Source: Burkholderiaceae bacterium
GTDB taxonomy: Bacteria; Pseudomonadota; Gammaproteobacteria; Burkholderiales; Burkholderiaceae_E
Direction: 5' to 3'
Length of the DNA stretch: 45,323 bases
Assembly (NCBI GenBank): GCA_021166725.1
Contig: JAJPES010000087.1
Location: forward strand, 1 to 45,323
The first letter of the stretch is position 1. Every line of letters begins with the position of its first letter. Positions 33,644 to 42,717 of the stretch are shown here, one piece after another. The notes below the pieces were generated by a model. It was not told the origin of the DNA, did not search any database, and saw only the letters and a list, made by a program, of their open reading frames with translations. The position numbers and the translations under genes are program-made.

Positions 33644-34126
33644 CTACCCGCGCTGCTTCTTCCGCTTCGGCTGCAGGATCGTCCCCGTGCAGTTCTTCGC
33701 GCCGCAACGGCACGCCCAGATTCTCTTCATCGTCGGCGTGTGCGGCACCTCGAGCACGATGCCGTAGTTGTAGGTGAGCTCTTCGCCGCTGGCGATGTCG
33801 CGGATCGCCTCGATGTAGACGCGGTCGTGGCGGGAATCGCCGTCGCCGTTCTCGAGCAGCACCGCTTCGCAGTTCGGATCGCAACTGTGGTTGATCCAGC
33901 GCGCGCTGTTGCCCTGTCGGTTGGCGTCGAGCACCCAGTCGTCGTTCAGCACGAACAGGAACGTGTGCCCGGTGTCCGCGCTGTCCGGATACATCCGGTC
34001 GCTCTGCTCGTGCGTGAGCAGTTGCCCCTTGTACTGGATCAGTCGGGTTCCCTTCGGGATGTCGGACGCGGCGAAGACGCCGTTGCCGTGAATCTGCGAG
34101 CGGTGCGTGACGATGCGAGCGGGCAT
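33644..34126 (-). CDS. SET-domain protein methyltransferase
   Basis: A 160-residue protein that is almost entirely one SET domain, the lysine methyltransferase fold best known from eukaryotic histone enzymes. Visible are GNGVFAASDIPKGT, the SAM/knot motif WINHSCDPNC (N79-C86) and GEELTYNYG. A post-SET zinc site follows with C139, C141 and C146 in CRCGAKNCTG. The completeness of the motif set suggests an active enzyme. Its substrate in a bacterium is unknown. Similar stand-alone SET proteins occur in many proteobacteria. It ends one base from the small plus-strand ORF and starts 58 bp from the pth stop. Confidence 0.92.
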   Translation of the reverse strand: MPARIVTHRSQIHGNGVFAASDIPKGTRLIQYKGQLLTHEQSDRMYPDSADTGHTFLFVLNDDWVLDANRQGNSARWINHSCDPNCEAVLLENGDGDSRHDRVYIEAIRDIASGEELTYNYGIVLEVPHTPTMKRIWACRCGAKNCTGTILQPKRKKQRG

Positions 34127-34184
34127 GATGTTCGTTGCGTTGCGAATCCGACATTCTGAGGCATCGCGTGCCCGGCACGGGACC

Positions 34185-34772
34185 TCAGCCGCGTGTATGC
34201 AGGCGCTGCATCGCCGCTTCCGGATCGCCCGCGACCAGCAGCGGCAGGCAGTCGAGCGCGCGCGTGATCGTGTCGTCGATCTGCTGCCGCTGTTCGCGAC
34301 TCGGCCGATGCAGCACGAAGTCGACCACTTCCTGCTCGAGCTGCAGGCTGCGCGGATGTCCGATGCCGAGCCGCAGACGCCAGAAGTCGGCGCTGCCCAG
34401 GCGCGCCTGGATGTCGCGCAAGCCGTTGTGTCCGGCGTGTCCGCCGCCGCGCTTGAGCTTCGCCTGTCCCGGCAGCAGGTCGAGTTCGTCGTGCACGACG
34501 AGGATCTCGTCGGGCGCGATCCGGTAGAAGTTCGCCATCGTCGCCACCGCTTGCCCCGAGCGATTCATCCAGGTCGACGGCTCGAGCAGGAACACGGTTT
34601 CGACGCCGATGCGCGCGCGCGCGACGAGCCCGAAGAACTTGCCTTCGCGCGCGAGCGATGCGCCGTGCGAGCGCGCGAGCTCGTCGACGAACCAGAAGCC
34701 GGCGTTGTGCCGGTCGTGCTCGTGCTCGGGACCGGGATTGCCCAGTCCGACGATCAGTCGAATCGCGCTCAC
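34185..34772 (-). CDS. pth: Peptidyl-tRNA hydrolase
   Basis: A 195-residue enzyme that frees tRNA from prematurely released peptidyl-t[23 protein letters not shown] holds the family start and the catalytic His. [20 protein letters not shown], then HNGLRDI, carries the second active-site region. The start is a GTG at 34772 that overlaps the stop of the MFS gene (GTGA), so its translation probably depends on that gene. By synteny pth normally follows rplY directly; here the transporter sits between them. Confidence 0.96.
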   Translation of the reverse strand: MSAIRLIVGLGNPGPEHEHDRHNAGFWFVDELARSHGASLAREGKFFGLVARARIGVETVFLLEPSTWMNRSGQAVATMANFYRIAPDEILVVHDELDLLPGQAKLKRGGGHAGHNGLRDIQARLGSADFWRLRLGIGHPRSLQLEQEVVDFVLHRPSREQRQQIDDTITRALDCLPLLVAGDPEAAMQRLHTRG

Positions 34773-36025
34773 GTCGTCGGCTGTCCGGGAAGCACCGCGG
34801 TGTCGGCGGCGCGCACGACCGAAGGCCAGCGATGCTTGAGCAGCAGCCATGCGGCCAGTCCGATGCACAGCATCGCCAGCGACGTGGCGGCCAGGCCGAT
34901 CGTCGAGTGCATGACGAGCGGTGCTATGACGCCGGCGACGATTCCGTTGGCGACGCTGCCGACCACTGCCTGCAGCGACGACGACATGCCGCGACGCAAT
35001 GGAAACAGATCGAGCACCATCAGCGTGACCGCCGGCACGTTCAGCGCCCAGCCGAACGAGAACAGGGCGATCGGCGGCAACGCCCACCACACACGCGGCT
35101 CGAACAGCAGGTTGGCGACGAAGTTCAGTGCGGCGACGACGAACATCACGATGAAACCGTAGCGGATCTGCCTGCGCGGCGGCACCCGTCCGGCAAAGCG
35201 CCCGCTGACCCAGGCCCCCGACATGATGCCGCTGATCGTCAGCAGGAAGAACCAGAAGAACTGCGTCGGTCCGAGCCCGAGATGCGTGCCGAGGAACTCC
35301 GGCGCCGACAGCACGTAGAGGAACATGCCGTTGAACGGAATGCCGCTGGCGAGTGCGAGCAGCAGGAAGCGCGGATCGGACAGCAACTGGTAGTAGCCGC
35401 GCAGCAGGTGGCGTATCTCGAAGGGCTGCCGGTGCGTGGGGTGCAGCGTCTCGGGCAACCACCGCCAGTTGGCCGCCCACAGCAGCAGACCGACCAGCGC
35501 GAGGAACCAGAAGATGCCGTGCCAGTCGACGTGCACGAAGAGCCATCCGCCGATGATCGGCGCCACTGCCGGCGCTACCCCGAAGTAGATCGTCACCTGC
35601 GACATCACCCGCTGCGCTTCCTCGGGCGGGAACATGTCGCGGATCACCGCGCGCGAGACGACGATGCCGGCGCCGGTGGACAGACCCTGCAGCGCGCGGA
35701 AGAAGACGAGCGCGCCGATCGACGGCGACAGCGCGCAGCCCACCGACGCGAGCGCGAACACGCCGATTCCCCACAACACGACCGGCCTGCGCCCGAAGCT
35801 GTCGGCCAGCGCGCCGTGGAAGATGTTCATGAACGCGTAGCCGAACAGATAGGCCGACAGCGTCTGCTGCATCTGTACCGGCGTCGCATCGAGCGCGCGC
35901 GCGATGCCGGAGAACGCCGGCAGGTACGTGTCGATCGAGAACGGGCCGAGCATGCCGAGCGCGGCCAGCAGCGCGGCCAGCGCCCAGCGCGGCGCGGTCC
36001 AGAGTCGGGAGGCGTCCGGATTCAT
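34769..36025 (-). CDS. Bcr/CflA family MFS efflux transporter
   Basis: A 418-residue transporter with 12 predicted membrane helices. [18 protein letters not shown] is the helix 1 signature of the Bcr/CflA drug-resistance subfamily, and [20 protein letters not shown] is the loop 2-3 motif of the major facilitator superfamily. Bcr-type pumps export bicyclomycin, chloramphenicol or sulfonamides; the substrate here is unknown. The ATG at 36025 is chosen; a TTG six codons upstream is an alternative. A terminator separates it from rplY, and it overlaps pth by GTGA. Confidence 0.92.
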   Translation of the reverse strand: MNPDASRLWTAPRWALAALLAALGMLGPFSIDTYLPAFSGIARALDATPVQMQQTLSAYLFGYAFMNIFHGALADSFGRRPVVLWGIGVFALASVGCALSPSIGALVFFRALQGLSTGAGIVVSRAVIRDMFPPEEAQRVMSQVTIYFGVAPAVAPIIGGWLFVHVDWHGIFWFLALVGLLLWAANWRWLPETLHPTHRQPFEIRHLLRGYYQLLSDPRFLLLALASGIPFNGMFLYVLSAPEFLGTHLGLGPTQFFWFFLLTISGIMSGAWVSGRFAGRVPPRRQIRYGFIVMFVVAALNFVANLLFEPRVWWALPPIALFSFGWALNVPAVTLMVLDLFPLRRGMSSSLQAVVGSVANGIVAGVIAPLVMHSTIGLAATSLAMLCIGLAAWLLLKHRWPSVVRAADTAVLPGQPTT

Positions 36026-36049
36026 CGGCGGCGGCAAGCGCAAACAATA

Positions 36050-36070
36050 AGCCCGGGGCGGCCCCGGGCT
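36050..36070 (-). terminator. Rho-independent terminator after rplY
   Basis: AGCCCGGGG and CCCCGGGCT form a perfect 9-bp GC stem with a three-base loop. On the minus strand it is followed by TATTGTTTG, a T-rich tail. It lies about 70 bp past the rplY stop and 25 bp before the MFS start, so the prs-rplY transcript probably ends here and MFS-pth has its own promoter. Confidence 0.8.
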
Positions 36071-36140
36071 CGGTTTGCGCGCGTGCGCGGCGCGCTGGTG
36101 AGGCGCTCGGGCGAAGATCGGCTCGCGGCGCCCCGCGATG

Positions 36141-36770
36141 TCACGGCTTCTTCGGTGCCGGCGCGGCGGGCGCCGCTGCTGCCGGTGCGGGCGCAGGCTC
36201 TTCCTCGGCAGCTCCCGGAACCGTGACGGTGACGACCACCGGATTCTCGCCGGCCGGCAGCACCGACGAGACGCCGGGTGGGAACGCGATGTCGCTCAAG
36301 TGCACCGACTTGCCCGCCTCCAGTTGCGAGAGGTCCACCTCGATGAAGCTCGGCAGCGCCCCCGGCAGGCAGCTCACCTCGACCTCGGTGATCACGCGTC
36401 CGATGATCCCTGCCGACAGCTTCACCGCCGGAGAAGTCTCCTCGTTGACGAAGTGCAGCGGCACCTTGACCGTGATCTTCTCGTCGGCGGCCACGCGCTG
36501 GAAATCGACGTGCATCACTTGCGGCTTGTACGGATGCCATTGCACGTCGCGCAGCAGCACTTGTGCGCTCTCGTCGCCGATCTCCAGATCGAGGATCGAC
36601 GAGTGGAACGCCTCCACGCGCAGCGCGTGATACAGCGGGTTGTGCTCGATCGACACGGGAACCGCATCGTTACTGCCACCGTAGACGATCCCCGGCACGT
36701 AGCCGGCGCGGCGCAGGCGGCGGCTCGCACCCGAACCCTGCTCCTTCCGAACGTTCGCAACGACTTTCAT
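36141..36770 (-). CDS. rplY: 50S ribosomal protein L25 (general stress protein Ctc type)
   Basis: A 209-residue long-form L25, which binds 5S rRNA. The N-terminal L25 domain has [31 protein letters not shown] and [20 protein letters not shown]. The C-terminal TL5-type domain follows, with [12 protein letters not shown] and [14 protein letters not shown]. The last 30 residues are an Ala/Pro/Glu tail. The ATG at 36770 is preferred because GAGGAAG lies just upstream; a GTG four codons earlier is the alternative. It follows prs with an unusual polypurine/polypyrimidine spacer and ends at a strong terminator. Confidence 0.95.
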   Translation of the reverse strand: MKVVANVRKEQGSGASRRLRRAGYVPGIVYGGSNDAVPVSIEHNPLYHALRVEAFHSSILDLEIGDESAQVLLRDVQWHPYKPQVMHVDFQRVAADEKITVKVPLHFVNEETSPAVKLSAGIIGRVITEVEVSCLPGALPSFIEVDLSQLEAGKSVHLSDIAFPPGVSSVLPAGENPVVVTVTVPGAAEEEPAPAPAAAAPAAPAPKKP

Positions 36771-36840
36771 TTTCTTCCTCACCTTGCGCTACGCATCCGC
36801 GACCAGAATGCGCAGCCGAGTTCGCCGGCGTTGCCGGCAC

Positions 36841-36938
36841 GAAAGGGAAGGGGGAAGGGGGGAGGGGGGAGGGGCCGAGCCGGTGCGGCGAATGCCGCGT
36901 TGGTTTTCCCCTTCTCCCTTCCCCCTTCTCCCTTCCCG
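36841..36938. repeat. Facing polypurine and polypyrimidine tracts between prs and rplY
   Basis: 36841-36874 is a pure G/A run with several G4-G6 blocks, and 36904-36938 is a pure C/T run. The two are roughly complementary, so the single strand can fold into a long stem around a loop containing GCGGC/GCCGC. The G-blocks could also form G-quadruplexes and the duplex could form triplex DNA. On the prs-rplY transcript the G-rich arm comes first. Confidence 0.75.
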
Positions 36939-36942
36939 GTAG

Positions 36943-37923
36943 TCAATCCACGAACAACGACGACACCGAATCCGCCCGGCTGATCCGCAGGATCGTCTCG
37001 GCGAGCAGTTGCGCGCACGACAGCACGCGAATGCGCGGGCAGGCTTCGGCTTCCGGCGACAGCGGAATGGTGTCGGTGACGATCAGCTCGTCGAGTGCCG
37101 AGTTGGCGATGCGCGTGACCGCGCCGCCGGACAGCACCGCGTGCGTGCAGTAGGCGACGACTCGCCGCGCGCCGCGCTCCTTCAGCGCCACCGCCGCCTT
37201 CACCAGCGTGTTGGCCGTATCGACGATGTCGTCCATGATCACGCAGGTGCGGCCTTCGACGTCGCCGATGATGTTCATCACCTCGGCCACGTTCGCCTTC
37301 GGTCGCCGCTTGTCGATGATCGCGAGGTCGGAGTCGAGGCGCTTGGCGAGCGCTCGTGCGCGCACGACGCCGCCGACGTCGGGCGAGACGACGATGAGGT
37401 CGGGGAACTGCTGCTTGTGCACGTCCGCCAGCAGCAGCGGCGCGGCATAGACGTTGTCCACCGGAACGTCGAAGAAGCCCTGGATCTGCTCGGCGTGCAG
37501 GTCCATCGTCAGCAACCGGTCGACGCCGGCGGTCTGCAGCATGTTCGCGACGAGCTTGGCGGTGATCGCCACGCGCATCGAACGCACGCGGCGATCCTGC
37601 CGCGCGTAGCCGAAATAGGGCAGCGCCGCCGTGATGCGGCCGGCCGACGCGCGGCGCAGCGCATCGACCATCACCAGCACCTCCATCAGCGTGTCGTTGC
37701 TCGGCGCGCAGGTGGGCTGTACGACGAAGACGTCCTTGCCGCGGACATTCTCCAGGATCTCGACCATGATCTCGCCGTCGGAGAAGCGCCCGACGGCGGC
37801 CTTGCCGAGATTGATGTACAGGTTGCGGGCGATGTCGGCAGCGAGCAGCGGGTTCGCGTTGCCCGTGAAGATCATCAAGCCGTCGGGGTCGAGGATGTCG
37901 GCGTTGCGGCGATAGCCGTGCAC
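36943..37923 (-). CDS. prs: Ribose-phosphate pyrophosphokinase
   Basis: A 326-residue enzyme making PRPP from ribose-5-phosphate and ATP. Family motifs are [61 protein letters not shown] and [17 protein letters not shown]. The PRPP loop is [10 protein letters not shown] (231-240); position 238 is Asn where Gly is usual in this loop. The start gives about 15 residues before the conserved IFTGN; an internal Met just before it (residue 17) would also fit the family. tRNA-Gln lies 24 bp upstream and rplY follows, a standard betaproteobacterial order. Confidence 0.95.
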   Translation of the reverse strand: MHGYRRNADILDPDGLMIFTGNANPLLAADIARNLYINLGKAAVGRFSDGEIMVEILENVRGKDVFVVQPTCAPSNDTLMEVLVMVDALRRASAGRITAALPYFGYARQDRRVRSMRVAITAKLVANMLQTAGVDRLLTMDLHAEQIQGFFDVPVDNVYAAPLLLADVHKQQFPDLIVVSPDVGGVVRARALAKRLDSDLAIIDKRRPKANVAEVMNIIGDVEGRTCVIMDDIVDTANTLVKAAVALKERGARRVVAYCTHAVLSGGAVTRIANSALDELIVTDTIPLSPEAEACPRIRVLSCAQLLAETILRISRADSVSSLFVD

Positions 37924-37947
37924 GGTGCGTTTCTCGAATGAAGAATC

Positions 37948-38024
37948 TGGCTGGGGAGGAAGGATTCGAACCCTCGCATGCCGGAATCAAAATCCGGTGC
38001 CTTAACCAACTTGGCTACTCCCCA
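37948..38024 (-). tRNA. tRNA-Gln (anticodon TTG)
   Basis: A complete 77-nt cloverleaf. The acceptor stem TGGGGAG pairs with CTCCCCA, followed by discriminator G and an encoded CCA end. The anticodon stem-loop reads CGGATTTTGATTCCG, giving anticodon TTG (Gln, codon CAA). The T-arm contains GGTTCGAATCC. It lies between ispE and prs on the same strand, as is usual in betaproteobacteria. Confidence 0.97.
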
Positions 38025-38076
38025 GTGGCCCGTTGCCGACCCGCTCGCACGGAGCGGGCGGACGATGGCTGAACCT

Positions 38077-38161
38077 CGTCGTTACGCTTTCGGCGCAACT
38101 TGTCGTTACGCTTTCGGGCGTAACTCGTCGTTACGCTTTCGGGCGTAACTCGTCGTTACGC
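38077..38161. repeat. Tandem 25-bp hairpin repeats beside tRNA-Gln
   Basis: Units at 38077-38100, 38101-38125 and 38126-38150 and a half unit from 38151 share CGTCGTTACGCTTTCGGGCG. Each full unit contains an inverted repeat, GTTACGC then GCGTAAC around a loop of five or six bases: 38081-38099 with one mismatch, 38105-38124 and 38130-38149 perfect. The array fills most of the gap between the ispE stop and tRNA-Gln. It may end the ispE transcript, act in tRNA processing, or be a local expansion. Confidence 0.85.
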
Positions 38162-38175
38162 CTCGGGGTGTCCCT

Positions 38176-39123
38176 TCATTCGCTGTTCGGGACCTGCGCC
38201 GCGGCAAACGACCAATCGCGAAGCGGATGCCGTTCGAGCGACCGGGCGATGCAGACCTGCCCGATCGCGAGCCGCCCGAGCCGTTGCCGGATCGATTCGG
38301 CGACCGACTCGTCTGCTACGGGACAGAACACGCAGGCTCCCGAGCCGGTCATCCGCGCCAGATGCCCATCGGCACCCGCCGCGTCGGCAGCGACGCGCAG
38401 CGCCTGCAACGCTTCGGCTACCTGCGGCCATGCCGCCAGGACCACCGGTTCGAGGTCGTTCTTCCCGCGGTGGACGAACCGCCCTCGCGAAAGACCGAAG
38501 ATTTTGATCGGTTTCGTATTGCGTGTCAATTTGGCGCAGCCGAAGACCTGCGCCGTCGCCACCTGCACGGGCGGTGCGACGACGACGTAGCACGCGGGGT
38601 GCGCGTCGATCGCAACGAGTTCTTCGCCGACACCTCGCGCAAAGGCGCGACGCCCGAAGACGAAGGCGGGAACGTCGGCGCCGAGCCGTAGCGCGAGCGC
38701 CTGCAGGCGCTCGGGCGACAGCGCCAGGCGCCACAGCCGGTTCAGTCCGAGCAGCACCGTCGCCGCATCGGAACTGCCGCCGCCCAGCCCGCCGCCGACC
38801 GGAATGCGCTTGCGCAGCCGGATCTCCACGCCAAGTGGACAACCGGATTGCGCCGCGAGCAGTCGCGCAGCACGCACGGCCAGATCGTCGTCCGCGCTCC
38901 AGCCGGCGGGCGGCTCGACGAGCCGGATCGCTCCGTCGTCGAGCCGCCGCAGATCGATGCGATCGCACAGGTCGACGAGCTCGAACACCGTCTCGAGCAG
39001 GTGATAGCCGTCGGCACGGCGGCCGGTGACGTGAAGGAAGAGATTGAGCTTGGCCGGCGCAGGCAGGTTGCGCAATTCGCACGGTTCGCGCAAATCGTCG
39101 ATGCGCGCGCTCCCCGCGTTCAC
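38176..39123 (-). CDS. ispE: 4-diphosphocytidyl-2-C-methyl-D-erythritol kinase
   Basis: A 315-residue GHMP-family kinase of the MEP isoprenoid pathway. LPAPAKLNLFLHVTGRRADG, then YHLLETVF, opens the fold. The ATP loop is IPVGGGLGGGSSDAATVLLG, followed by LGADVPAFVFGR and RMTGSGACVFC. The GTG start overlaps the lolB stop (GTGA); it adds about 21 residues before the conserved start of the domain, slightly longer than usual. It follows lolB and precedes tRNA-Gln and prs. Confidence 0.95.
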   Translation of the reverse strand: MNAGSARIDDLREPCELRNLPAPAKLNLFLHVTGRRADGYHLLETVFELVDLCDRIDLRRLDDGAIRLVEPPAGWSADDDLAVRAARLLAAQSGCPLGVEIRLRKRIPVGGGLGGGSSDAATVLLGLNRLWRLALSPERLQALALRLGADVPAFVFGRRAFARGVGEELVAIDAHPACYVVVAPPVQVATAQVFGCAKLTRNTKPIKIFGLSRGRFVHRGKNDLEPVVLAAWPQVAEALQALRVAADAAGADGHLARMTGSGACVFCPVADESVAESIRQRLGRLAIGQVCIARSLERHPLRDWSFAAAQVPNSE

Positions 39124-39725
39124 TGCGCTTCGCCGGCGGCGACGCGAGCGGCGTTGTCGACGACCAGCTTCAACTCCAGCCGACGCGCGCCGTCGCCGCC
39201 GCGGGCCGGCCAGTCGAGCGACAGCCGGCGCGGGCGCTCGCCGTCGAAGGCTTCGAAGCGCACCGACCAGCCGCTGTCGACCCCGGCGACGACGCGTCCG
39301 TCCTCGCGCTGCGTCGGCTGTGCTACCCGTCCCGCGAGCCAGCGCGGCAGGTCGCCGATCGGCACGCGCCAACCGAACACCTGTTCGGTCAGCGATTCGG
39401 CAGAAGCAGCAGCGTACTGGCGACCGTCGGCGGCGACGAGCACCGCTTCTCCCGCATCGAGCGTGACCTGCGCCAATGTCTGTCCGAGCGGCGACGAAAG
39501 CTCGAGCTCCCGCTTCTCGCCGTCGGCGCGCAGAGAGAAGCGGCCGCTCGAGCGCTCCTCGCGAGGCTGGTAGCCGCCCTCGGTGTAGGTGACGGCAAAG
39601 CGCCCGTTCCAGAAGTTCGGCGCGCCCTCGGGCGACGCGACCTCGGGGGGCGCGAGCGGTGTCGCGCAGCCAGCCAGCAGCAGCGCGGCTGCACAGCCGG
39701 CCGCGAACACGCGCAGGCGGATCAT
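39120..39725 (-). CDS. lolB: Outer-membrane lipoprotein insertion protein LolB
   Basis: A 201-residue lipoprotein that receives lipoproteins from LolA and inserts them into the outer membrane. The signal peptide ends in the lipobox LAGC (cysteine at about residue 20). NFWNGRFAVTY, SSGRFSLRADGEKRELELSS, PLGQTLAQVTLD and VFGWRVPIGDLPRWLAGR fit the LolB beta-barrel cup. It overlaps the upstream TPR gene (ATGA) and the downstream ispE gene (GTGA), forming a coupled three-gene unit. Confidence 0.92.
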   Translation of the reverse strand: MIRLRVFAAGCAAALLLAGCATPLAPPEVASPEGAPNFWNGRFAVTYTEGGYQPREERSSGRFSLRADGEKRELELSSPLGQTLAQVTLDAGEAVLVAADGRQYAAASAESLTEQVFGWRVPIGDLPRWLAGRVAQPTQREDGRVVAGVDSGWSVRFEAFDGERPRRLSLDWPARGGDGARRLELKLVVDNAARVAAGEAQ

Positions 39726-41602
39726 CGGTCGGCGCGCAGCCGGGCGACCGTTTCCTTCAGCACCCGGTTCTCCGGGTCGTTCGCCGCAGCCTCGTTCCAG
39801 ACGCGGCGCGCCTCGTCGACGCGTCCGGCCTGCCACAGCGCCTCGCCCAGGTGCGCGCCGATCTCCGCTTCGGGCATGCGATGCCAGGCCTTCTGCAGAT
39901 AGTCGATCGCCGCGTCGGTCTGGCCGCGGCGAAAGAGCACCCATCCCATGCTGTCGAGGATCTGCGCGTCGTCGGGCGAGAGCTCGAGCGCCTTGCCGAT
40001 GAGCTCCTGCGCTTCGTCGAGCCGCAGCCCGCGATCGGCGAAGGTATAGCCGAGCGCGTTGTAGGCGTGTGCGTTGTCGGGTCGCAGTTCGATCAGCTTG
40101 CGCAGATTCGCTTCCGTCACGTCGAGCCGGTCGAGTCGTTCGGCGGCCATTGCGTGGTCGTAGAGCAGATCGGGGTTTTCCGGCAGCCGCTGGAGTGCCG
40201 CGGCGAGCAGGTCGTAGGCTTCCTGCTCGCGGCCGGCCTCGCGCAGCACGGCCGCTTCGGCGGTCGTCAGTTGCACGCGCTCGCGCCCGCTGGGCACCGA
40301 GGTGTTGCGCAGCAGCGCCCGGGCCTCTTCCACATGCCCCGTTTTCGCCATCAGCACCGCGCGCCGGGTCAGTGCCGGCAGGAATTGCTCGCCGCGGCCG
40401 ACCCGCGAATACCATTTGATCGCCTCGTCGTTGCGCCCCGCGTCCTCGGCGATCTGGCCGAGGAACAGCAGCGCCGGCGAGTCGTCGCGCTGTACGGAAT
40501 CGGGAAGTCCCAGATAGCGGCGCAGGTAGTCTTCGGCCACCTGCGGCTGCTTCATCTGGTAGGCGAGTTGCGCCAGCGAGAGCAGGATCGGCGGGCTGTC
40601 GGGCTCCTGCTTCAGCGCGATCTCGAATTGCTCGCGCGCAGCGTCCTGGCTGCCGCCGGCATTCAGCAGCCGGGCCAGCGCGAAGCGCGCCTCGATGGCC
40701 TTCGGCTCGCGTTCCAGGTATGCGCGCAGCATCGCCACCGCGCCGTCGACGCCGCGCGGCGTCTGCGCCACGTAGCGCGCGGCGAGGATCGCCGCCTGTT
40801 CGTTGGCCGGATCGAGCTGCAGCGCGGCCTCGGCCTCGGCCGCTGCCCGCGACACGTCGCCCGCCGCCTGGGCGACGCCGGCCAGCGCCAGGCGGGCGGC
40901 CGGCTCGCTCGCGTCGGGCGCGGCGAGACGCTCGAGCATCGCGAGACCGGCGCTCGCGTCGCTCGAGCGCGCGAGCGTGCGGGCGATCCGGTCGTAGGTC
41001 TCGGGTAGTTTGTGCTCGGCGCGTGCACGCGCGAGGCGCGCGCGCAGCAGCGGTTCGGCCTGTGCGAAGCGGCCGGTCGTCATCCACAGGCTTTCGATCG
41101 TCTGCGAGGCGATCGGCGATTCGGGCGCGAGTTCGTGCCACAACTGTGCTGCGGGCAATGCGTGCTCGAGCGAGCGCTCGGCCAGCGCGAGCTCGGTGGC
41201 CCGGCGTGCCACGCGCGGATCGCGCGTTTCCCGAGCGAGCGACAGGTAGGTGACGGCGGCGTCGTCGACCTGTCCGCGCTGGGCGGCGATCTCGGCTGCC
41301 AACAGCTGGTACATCAACTGAGGCGTGAGCGATAGCGCCGGAATCGGATCGCCGGCACGCGTGTGCGCAACCGGAGCCGACGACTGCGCGGCGCGCGCGT
41401 CGGCGAGCATGCCCGGCGCCGGCAGTACGCGCGGTCCGTCGTCCCCGGCAGGCGGCTGTGCGGTGGCGGTGCAGCCGCCGGCGAGCAGCATGAGTGCGCC
41501 GAGGGCGCAACCCGCAACCGCACCGAGCCGCGAAGTGCGGACGAGGCGATGGTGCGGGCGGTGCGCGGCGGCGGTGCCTGGCCGCGGATCGGTCTTCGTC
41601 AT
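39722..41602 (-). CDS. TPR-repeat protein, probably exported
   Basis: A 626-residue protein made of many tetratricopeptide repeats, for example [40 protein letters not shown] and [20 protein letters not shown]. The N-terminus has a basic region and a hydrophobic stretch ending in LLAGGC, a near-lipobox, so it may be a lipoprotein. Proteins of this kind regularly precede lolB in betaproteobacteria; their role in the envelope is not defined. The stop overlaps the lolB start. It is divergent from mutM. Confidence 0.9.
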   Translation of the reverse strand: MTKTDPRPGTAAAHRPHHRLVRTSRLGAVAGCALGALMLLAGGCTATAQPPAGDDGPRVLPAPGMLADARAAQSSAPVAHTRAGDPIPALSLTPQLMYQLLAAEIAAQRGQVDDAAVTYLSLARETRDPRVARRATELALAERSLEHALPAAQLWHELAPESPIASQTIESLWMTTGRFAQAEPLLRARLARARAEHKLPETYDRIARTLARSSDASAGLAMLERLAAPDASEPAARLALAGVAQAAGDVSRAAAEAEAALQLDPANEQAAILAARYVAQTPRGVDGAVAMLRAYLEREPKAIEARFALARLLNAGGSQDAAREQFEIALKQEPDSPPILLSLAQLAYQMKQPQVAEDYLRRYLGLPDSVQRDDSPALLFLGQIAEDAGRNDEAIKWYSRVGRGEQFLPALTRRAVLMAKTGHVEEARALLRNTSVPSGRERVQLTTAEAAVLREAGREQEAYDLLAAALQRLPENPDLLYDHAMAAERLDRLDVTEANLRKLIELRPDNAHAYNALGYTFADRGLRLDEAQELIGKALELSPDDAQILDSMGWVLFRRGQTDAAIDYLQKAWHRMPEAEIGAHLGEALWQAGRVDEARRVWNEAAANDPENRVLKETVARLRADR

Positions 41603-41679
41603 CGGGTGTTACGCTCGGCGAATCGAATTTCCAGAATAACCGATGCGCGCCGACGGGCGCATCGAAGCGTTTGCGGCCG

Positions 41680-42507
41680 ATGCCCGAATTGCCCGAAGTC
41701 GAGGTCGTGCGCCGCGGACTCGAAAGCCGCGTGCGCGGCCGCACGTTGCGCGCAGTGCGCGTTCGCGAGGCCCGCTTGCGCTGGCCGGTGCCGGCGACGC
41801 TCGACCGGAACCTGCCCGGCGCGACGCTGCGCGCAGTCGAGCGGCGCGGCAAGTACCTGCTGCTGGATTTCGGACACGGCACGCTGATCGTGCATCTGGG
41901 GATGTCGGGAAACTTCCGCTTCCTGGGCGACGGCGCGGTGGAAGAGCCCGCGCGGCACGATCACGTCGACCTCGAGTTCGAGCACGGCATCCTGCGCTAC
42001 CGCGACCCACGCCGCTTCGGCGCGATGCTGTGGCACGCGGCGAGCGAAGGTCCGGTGCTCGCTCATCCGCTGCTCGCGTCGCTCGGCGCGGAGCCGCTGT
42101 CCGAAGCCTTCGACGCAGCGCTGCTGCACCGGGCGACGCGCTCGCGCAGCGGTGCGATCAAGACGGTGCTTCTCGCCGGTGACATCGTCGTCGGCGTGGG
42201 CAACATCTATGCGTCGGAGAGCTTGTTCCGCGCGGGAATCCGGCCCACTACTGCGGCAAGGCGGATCGCGCTGCTGCGCTTCGAACGCCTGGCGAGCGCC
42301 ATTCGCGAGACGCTGAACGAAGCGATCGAGCGCGGCGGAAGCACCTTGCGCAATTTCGTCTCGAGCGACGGCGCGGCCGGCTGCTACCAGGCCGCCAGTC
42401 TCGTCTACGGACGTGCCGGCGAGCCGTGCCGCGTTTGCGGCACGCTGGTGCGAACGATGCGGCAACAGCAGCGGTCCACGTTCTGGTGCCCGCGCTGCCA
42501 GCGCTGA
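41680..42507 (+). CDS. mutM: Formamidopyrimidine-DNA glycosylase
   Basis: A 275-residue base-excision repair enzyme that removes 8-oxoguanine and formamidopyrimidines. It starts [15 protein letters not shown], with catalytic Pro2 and Glu3 after Met removal. A helix-two-turn-helix region contains [20 protein letters not shown]. The C-terminal zinc finger is CRVC and CPRC spaced as in the family. The start at 41680 is fixed by the need for Pro at position 2. The order mutM next to the TPR-lolB-ispE block is common in Burkholderiales. Confidence 0.97.
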   Translation: MPELPEVEVVRRGLESRVRGRTLRAVRVREARLRWPVPATLDRNLPGATLRAVERRGKYLLLDFGHGTLIVHLGMSGNFRFLGDGAVEEPARHDHVDLEFEHGILRYRDPRRFGAMLWHAASEGPVLAHPLLASLGAEPLSEAFDAALLHRATRSRSGAIKTVLLAGDIVVGVGNIYASESLFRAGIRPTTAARRIALLRFERLASAIRETLNEAIERGGSTLRNFVSSDGAAGCYQAASLVYGRAGEPCRVCGTLVRTMRQQQRSTFWCPRCQR

Positions 42508-42717
42508 AGTCTCACGTGCCGCTGCGCAGCAGCGGCGACGGCGCGCTGCGCACGCGGCAATCCGCGCGATGAGCGGTGCGGTCGGCCGGCGCCGCCGCCC
42601 GCCCGCCGGAAACGGCCACAGGGCGGCTGCCGGCCACGCCTGCGGCGGATGCCGCATTCGGCGTCGATTCCCCATGCTATAGATCCTGCCCACGATTCCT
42701 TTCCTGGAAGGAGTGCG

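Noticed and set aside
37948..38024. tRNA-Gln as a phage or island attachment site
   Set aside because: No integrase gene or direct repeat of the tRNA 3' end is visible, and the flanking gene order is the standard core order.
38077..38161. Tandem repeats beside tRNA-Gln as a CRISPR array
   Set aside because: Units are directly adjacent, without spacers, and each unit is itself a small hairpin.
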